Shown here: positions 60,959-64,000 of the stretch, piece by piece
Numbering within the stretch: position 1 is the first letter of the stretch
Layout: the number at the start of each line of letters is the position of its first letter
Assembly: GCF_008042275.1 (NCBI RefSeq)
Contig: NZ_RDBK01000043.1
Coordinates: forward strand, 3,553,063-3,617,062
Source: Streptomyces sp. OR43
GTDB taxonomy: Bacteria; Actinomycetota; Actinomycetes; Streptomycetales; Streptomycetaceae
Length of the DNA: 64,000 nucleotides
Direction of reading: 5' to 3'
Program-made: the position numbers and the translations under genes
The notes under the pieces: model-generated
Seen by the model: the letters and a program-made list of their open reading frames with translations, nothing else
Database searches by the model: none
Told to the model about the DNA's origin: nothing

Positions 60959-62161
60959 GTGATCGACACCGGCGACATCGATGTCTTCCTCGGCCTGGAC
61001 GTCGGCAAGGGCGAACACCACGCCACCGCCGTCACCCCGGCCGGCAAGAAGACCTTCGACAAGCGGCTACCCAACACCGAACCCAAGCTCCGCGAACTGT
61101 TCGCCAAGCTGCGGGCCAAGCACGGAACGGTGCTGGTCGTGGTCGACCAGCCGGCCTCGATCGGGGCCCTGCCGCTGGCCGTTGCGAGGGATATGGGCTG
61201 CCCCGTGGCCTACCTTCCGGGGCTGACGATGCGGCGGATCGCCGACCTCTACCCGGGCGAGGCGAAGACCGACGCAAAGGACGCGTTCATCATCGCGGAC
61301 GCGGCCCGCGCGATGCCGCACACGCTGCGGGCCATCGACGGCCAGGACGACACGATCGCCGAGCTGGAGATGATTGTTGGCTTCGACGACGACCTGGCCG
61401 GCGAAGCGACCCGGGTCGCCAACCGGCTCCACGGCCTGCTGACCCAGATCCATCCGTCGCTGGAGCGGGTGCTGGGGCCGCGGTTGCAGCACCCAGCCGT
61501 CCTCACGCTGCTGGAGCGCTTCGGGTCGCCGGCCCAGATCCGCAAGGCCGGCCGACGCCGCCTGGTCACCCTGTTACGGCCGAAGGCCCCGAGGATGGCC
61601 GAGCGACTCGTCGACGAGATTTTCACCGCCCTGGACGAACAGACCGTCACCGTCCCTGGCACGGATGCGGCCGCGCTGATCGTCCCGAGCCTGGCCGGGT
61701 CCCTGGCTGCTGTCCTCAATCAGCGCAAGCTACTGGCTGGGCGGATCGAGGAACTCCTGGGGGACCACCCTCTTTCGAAGGTCCTGACGTCCATGCCCGG
61801 CATCGGCGTCAGGACCGGAGCCCGCATCCTTATCGAGGTCGGCGACGGCAGCACCTTCCCGACCGCCGGCCACCTCGCCGCCTACGCCGGCCTCGCCCCG
61901 GCAACCCGGAGCTCAGGCTCCTCGATCCGCGGCGAGCAGCCTTCCCGGAGAGGGAACAAACAGCTCAAGCGGGCCTTCTTCCTATCGGCGTTCGCGGCGC
62001 TCGGTGACCCCGCGTCCCGGGCCTACTACGACAAGAAGATTGCCCAGGGCAAACACCACACCCAGGCCCTGCTCTGCCTTGCCCGACGCCGCGCTGACGT
62101 CCTCTTCGCCATGCTCCGCGACGGAACCTTCTACGAACCCCGGACATCCGGTGCGACGTGA
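60959..62161 (+). CDS. IS110-family DEDD transposase
   Basis: A 400-residue recombinase. The N-terminal RuvC-like domain has GLDVGKGEHHATAV (first Asp), VVDQPASIG (second), and YPGEAKTDAKDAFIIADAAR (the Asp pair of the DEDD set); the C-terminal Transposase_20 domain has SMPGIGVRTGARILIEVGD, AAYAGLAPATRSSGSSIRG with the catalytic-type serine and KQLKRAFFLSAFAAL. It looks intact. GGAGGGG lies seven bases before the GTG. One TTA leucine codon (61574-61576) is present, rare in this genome. Confidence 0.95.
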   Translation: MIDTGDIDVFLGLDVGKGEHHATAVTPAGKKTFDKRLPNTEPKLRELFAKLRAKHGTVLVVVDQPASIGALPLAVARDMGCPVAYLPGLTMRRIADLYPGEAKTDAKDAFIIADAARAMPHTLRAIDGQDDTIAELEMIVGFDDDLAGEATRVANRLHGLLTQIHPSLERVLGPRLQHPAVLTLLERFGSPAQIRKAGRRRLVTLLRPKAPRMAERLVDEIFTALDEQTVTVPGTDAAALIVPSLAGSLAAVLNQRKLLAGRIEELLGDHPLSKVLTSMPGIGVRTGARILIEVGDGSTFPTAGHLAAYAGLAPATRSSGSSIRGEQPSRRGNKQLKRAFFLSAFAALGDPASRAYYDKKIAQGKHHTQALLCLARRRADVLFAMLRDGTFYEPRTSGAT

Positions 62162-62187
62162 AGGCAGCCACCCCGTCAGCAAACCCC

Positions 62188-62460
62188 CTACATCTGGTGG
62201 ACCTCCACGGAGAACCCTTCTGCCAGGACGGAGTTCAGGTGCTCCGCATGCGCACCCAGCCATTGGCGAGCGCCAGAGAACTGTGCCGTCAGTTCGACGA
62301 GCACGTAGTCCTCAGAACCATCAGTCGACCCACCACAGACACAACAACGCAAGCGCTGGCTCAGACCGCCCGTCCGCTCTGGTCCGTTCCCGCCCCCTGC
62401 CACCACCTGATCATCAACATCCACGGCCACATCGTTCCAGAGCCCTGAACCAGCACCCAA
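62188..62460 (-). CDS. Small zinc-finger-like protein, conserved-looking
   Basis: Up to 90 residues reading on the minus strand, with RCCVCGGSTDGSEDYVLVELTA and a well-formed C-terminal GARQWLGAHAEHLNSVLAEGFSVEVHQM. This looks like a real folded protein with a possible metal site in CCVCGG. The start is uncertain (TTG at 62460 with AGGGGG near by). It abuts the IS110 right end, which may have cut away neighbouring sequence. A plus-strand frame over the same bases looks like a shadow. Confidence 0.55.
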   Translation of the reverse strand: MGAGSGLWNDVAVDVDDQVVAGGGNGPERTGGLSQRLRCCVCGGSTDGSEDYVLVELTAQFSGARQWLGAHAEHLNSVLAEGFSVEVHQM

Positions 62461-62510
62461 CCCCCTTGATCAAAGAGATAGGGGCACCCCCCCCAACGGT
62501 GACCGCCCAG

Positions 62511-62846
62511 TCACCGCCGGCAGAGCGGCATGGCCGGCCACATCCCGACGAAGCTCACGGTTTCCGTCTTGTCCGCCCGCCCGGTACGCAGCCGTGGCAC
62601 GCCTTCCTTCTCGAGTCCCACCGCAACACCGCAGAACAGTGGGAGACCGTCGCCGGCTCCGACGATCTGGCTCACCGTCGTGCGATACATCGTCCACGTC
62701 ACCTGCGGGCAGCTGTGCAGCCCTTCCGCCCTCAGCAGCAGCATGACCGTCTGCACCTGCATCCCCGCGTCCGCCCACTGCGTGGCCCTGTTCCGGTCCG
62801 GCCGGTGGGGATACGGCTGCCCCGAGAGGGCCGGCCGAGGCCAATG
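62511..62846 (-). pseudogene. Nitroreductase remnant, 5' truncated
   Basis: The frame reads ALSGQPYPHRPDRN, then TQWADAGMQVQTVMLLLRAEGLHSCPQ and a C-terminal LPLFCGVAVGLEKEG, the C-terminal half of a flavin-dependent nitroreductase. The N-terminal half, with most FMN contacts, is missing: the frame enters directly from the stop codon of the TetR gene at 62847. The gene has been cut by a deletion whose other end lies at or in the TetR gene's 3' edge. Confidence 0.75.
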
Positions 62847-63527
62847 TCAGGCCCGCGGCCGGCCGTCCGCCGCCGGTCGCAGGGCGTCCACCACGAGGTC
62901 CAGCAGTCGCCCCGTCAGCTCCGGGCTGTTGCCGGCCGTCGTGGACAGGAACACCCCGAGGAGCATCATCGTCACCTCGTCCGGTTCGACGTCCGCCCGC
63001 AGCGAGCCGGCCCGCGCCCCGGCGTCGAGGATCACCGCGATCGCCGCAGTGAGCCGTTCCCGAGTGGCCGGTGTCGCGATGGTGCCCGAGGCCCAGCCGG
63101 CGCGGAGGGTGTCGGAAAGACCGCGTTTGGCCGCGAAGAACGCCGCATAGCGGTCCATCCACGCTCGCAGCGCCGCTTCGGGCGGCAGTGTGGAGAGGAG
63201 CGCCGGGGCGCTGGTGACGACGGCGTCGAGTTCGGCGGCGTAGATGGCCTCGACGAGCGCCTCGCGGGTGGGGAAGTGGCGATAGAGCGTCCCGATCCCG
63301 ACGCCTGCCTCGCGGGCGATGGCGTCGAGGGGGGCTTGGCCGTCGGTCGCGGTGAAGGCGTCGCGGGCGACTTCGAGCAGCCGCTCGCGATTGCGCCGGG
63401 CATCCGCGCGAGCCGGACGCCCGGTCGCCTTCGCCGGGCCGTCGGGGGTTGGCGAGTCGGACGCAGTCAAAGCGGAGGCCCTCCGTTTAGTGCTACGGTC
63501 GTTGGTAACGGAGTCTCTCCGTTTCAT
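62847..63527 (-). CDS. TetR-family regulator
   Basis: Up to 226 residues. The helix-turn-helix is PLDAIAREAGVGIGTLYRHFPTREALVEAIY, followed by a helical ligand-binding domain; the 38 residues before the motif are disordered. The ATG at 63527 has no ribosome site and would place an operator inside the gene. A TTG at 63470 with GGAGGG eight bases upstream gives 207 residues and is an attractive alternative. It is divergent from an aldo/keto reductase gene and probably represses it and itself. Confidence 0.85.
   Translation of the reverse strand: MKRRDSVTNDRSTKRRASALTASDSPTPDGPAKATGRPARADARRNRERLLEVARDAFTATDGQAPLDAIAREAGVGIGTLYRHFPTREALVEAIYAAELDAVVTSAPALLSTLPPEAALRAWMDRYAAFFAAKRGLSDTLRAGWASGTIATPATRERLTAAIAVILDAGARAGSLRADVEPDEVTMMLLGVFLSTTAGNSPELTGRLLDLVVDALRPAADGRPRA
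63471..63525. promoter_or_regulatory. Twin TetR operators between TetR and aldo/keto reductase
   Basis: Two similar palindromes: CGGAG-GCC-CTCCG-TTT (63473-63488) and AACGGAG-TCT-CTCCGTT (63507-63523), the second perfect. On the plus strand TACGGT (63494-63499) would be a -10 for the reductase gene, so one operator lies near its -35 and the other at its start point. The layout is that of a repressor shutting both divergent genes. Confidence 0.75.
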
Positions 63528-63555
63528 TCCATCGTCTCATGAGAGCGAGACCGCC

Positions 63556-64000
63556 ATGACGTTCACCGCTCGAACTCCCCAGCTCACGGCGACCGGAGCG
63601 GCACGCGCCGGCGGGCCCGGTACGCTCGCCGGCCGTACCGTCTCCCGCGTCGGCTACGGGGCCATGCAGCTGCGACGGCCGGATCGAGAAGCCGCGATCG
63701 CGCTGCTGCGCCGCGCCGTCGAACTCGGCATCGATCACGTCGACACCGCGCAGTTCTACGGCGACGGCTTCGTCAACGAGGTGATCGCCGCAGCGCTCCG
63801 CCCCGAGGACGACGTCCTGGTCGTCAGCAAGGTGGGCGCCGAAGCCGCTCACGGCGGTCCCATTCCCTTGCGCCTCGCCCAGCGGCCCGAACAGCTGCGG
63901 GCGGGAGTGGAGGACAACCTCAAGAGCCTCGGACTCGAACAGGTGCCCCTCGTCAACCTGCGCCGCGCCGACCACGGTCCCGGGCTGCGACCCGAAGGCG
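63556..64000 (+). CDS. Aldo/keto reductase, 5' part only
   Basis: The first 148 codons of an aldo/keto reductase; the window ends inside the gene. After a 33-residue variable start come VSRVGYGAMQL, GIDHVDTAQFYGDGFVNEVIAAAL with the catalytic Asp and Tyr, and VLVVSKVGAE with the catalytic Lys. It would reduce a carbonyl with NADPH in a TIM barrel. It is divergent from and probably controlled by the adjacent TetR protein. Confidence 0.9.
   Translation, partial: MTFTARTPQLTATGAARAGGPGTLAGRTVSRVGYGAMQLRRPDREAAIALLRRAVELGIDHVDTAQFYGDGFVNEVIAAALRPEDDVLVVSKVGAEAAHGGPIPLRLAQRPEQLRAGVEDNLKSLGLEQVPLVNLRRADHGPGLRPEG

Larger units (their letters stand above)
60690..62187 (+). mobile_element. IS110-family insertion sequence (ends approximate)
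   Basis: The element comprises the transposase at 60959-62161 and about 270 bases of structured noncoding DNA upstream of it, with little sequence downstream. IS110-group elements lack terminal inverted repeats and carry a long left end, as here. The exact ends cannot be fixed by eye: the left lies between the FG-GAP stop (60685) and the hairpin at 60758, the right between 62161 and about 62190. Confidence 0.7.

Noticed and set aside
62158..62448. A plus-strand 96-codon frame right after the transposase
   Set aside because: The minus strand over the same bases looks more like a folded protein; this frame has no ribosome site.
1..64000. Anti-phage defence, CRISPR, toxin-antitoxin or PKS/NRPS cluster
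   Set aside because: I looked for helicase, nuclease, reverse-transcriptase, repeat-spacer and ketosynthase or adenylation signatures and saw none that hold up.

Overview
The window is about 71% G+C by eye, with codon third positions nearly all G or C, GTG starts common, AGGAGG-type ribosome sites and actinobacterial families throughout (SigB/SigF-type sigma factor, HSP18-type regulator, DUF4235, DUF6766, UdgX, an IS110 element). This fits a Streptomyces or close relative, probably a chromosomal region rich in accessory genes. No tRNA, rRNA or CRISPR array was seen.

Layout. 0-20 kb is a stress and detoxification region: a GAF-domain fragment, HemK-like methyltransferase, CDGSH iron-sulfur protein, YbdK-type carboxylate-amine ligase, SigB/SigF-type sigma factor, zinc alcohol dehydrogenase, SDR, UdgX uracil-DNA glycosylase, lipoprotein and DUF6766 membrane protein, cysteine hydrolase, a frameshifted HAD phosphatase, VOC protein, carotenoid-desaturase-like flavoenzyme with an SRPBCC partner, large-subunit catalase, DUF2267 protein, Hsp20 with a divergent regulator, and a universal stress protein. 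20-30 kb holds an MFS transporter, a second YbdK-type ligase, an Orn/Lys/Arg decarboxylase with an M20 amidohydrolase, a molybdopterin oxidoreductase without the usual Fe-S cysteines plus a helical partner, and a stand-alone LigD-type polymerase. 30-41 kb holds a CYP152-type P450 with the residue set of olefin-forming OleT, a MarR/DHA2 efflux pair, a TetR/sugar-transporter/GH3 module, a GNAT and an APH-like kinase.

41-56 kb is the most coherent system. galU and a GH15 enzyme lie beside a tightly packed eight-gene minus-strand unit (56310 to 44146): cellulose-synthase-like GT2, galE, UDP-glucose dehydrogenase, UDP-glucuronate-decarboxylase-like SDR, parallel beta-helix lipoprotein, a seven-or-more-TM GAF-PAS-GGDEF-EAL protein, an AONS/CqsA-like PLP synthase and an NNMT/PNMT-like methyltransferase. 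A divergent TetR gene and a 9-bp inverted repeat sit at its head. I read it as a synthase-type exopolysaccharide operon with its own sugar-nucleotide supply, a c-di-GMP protein and an unusual small-molecule pair. These functions are inferred.

57-64 kb is scarred: an SDR gene with an internal deletion, an alpha/beta hydrolase, a seven-repeat FG-GAP protein, an IS110 transposase whose structured upstream region may encode a bridge RNA, a 5'-truncated nitroreductase remnant, and a divergent TetR/aldo-keto reductase pair with twin palindromic operators; the reductase runs off the end of the window.
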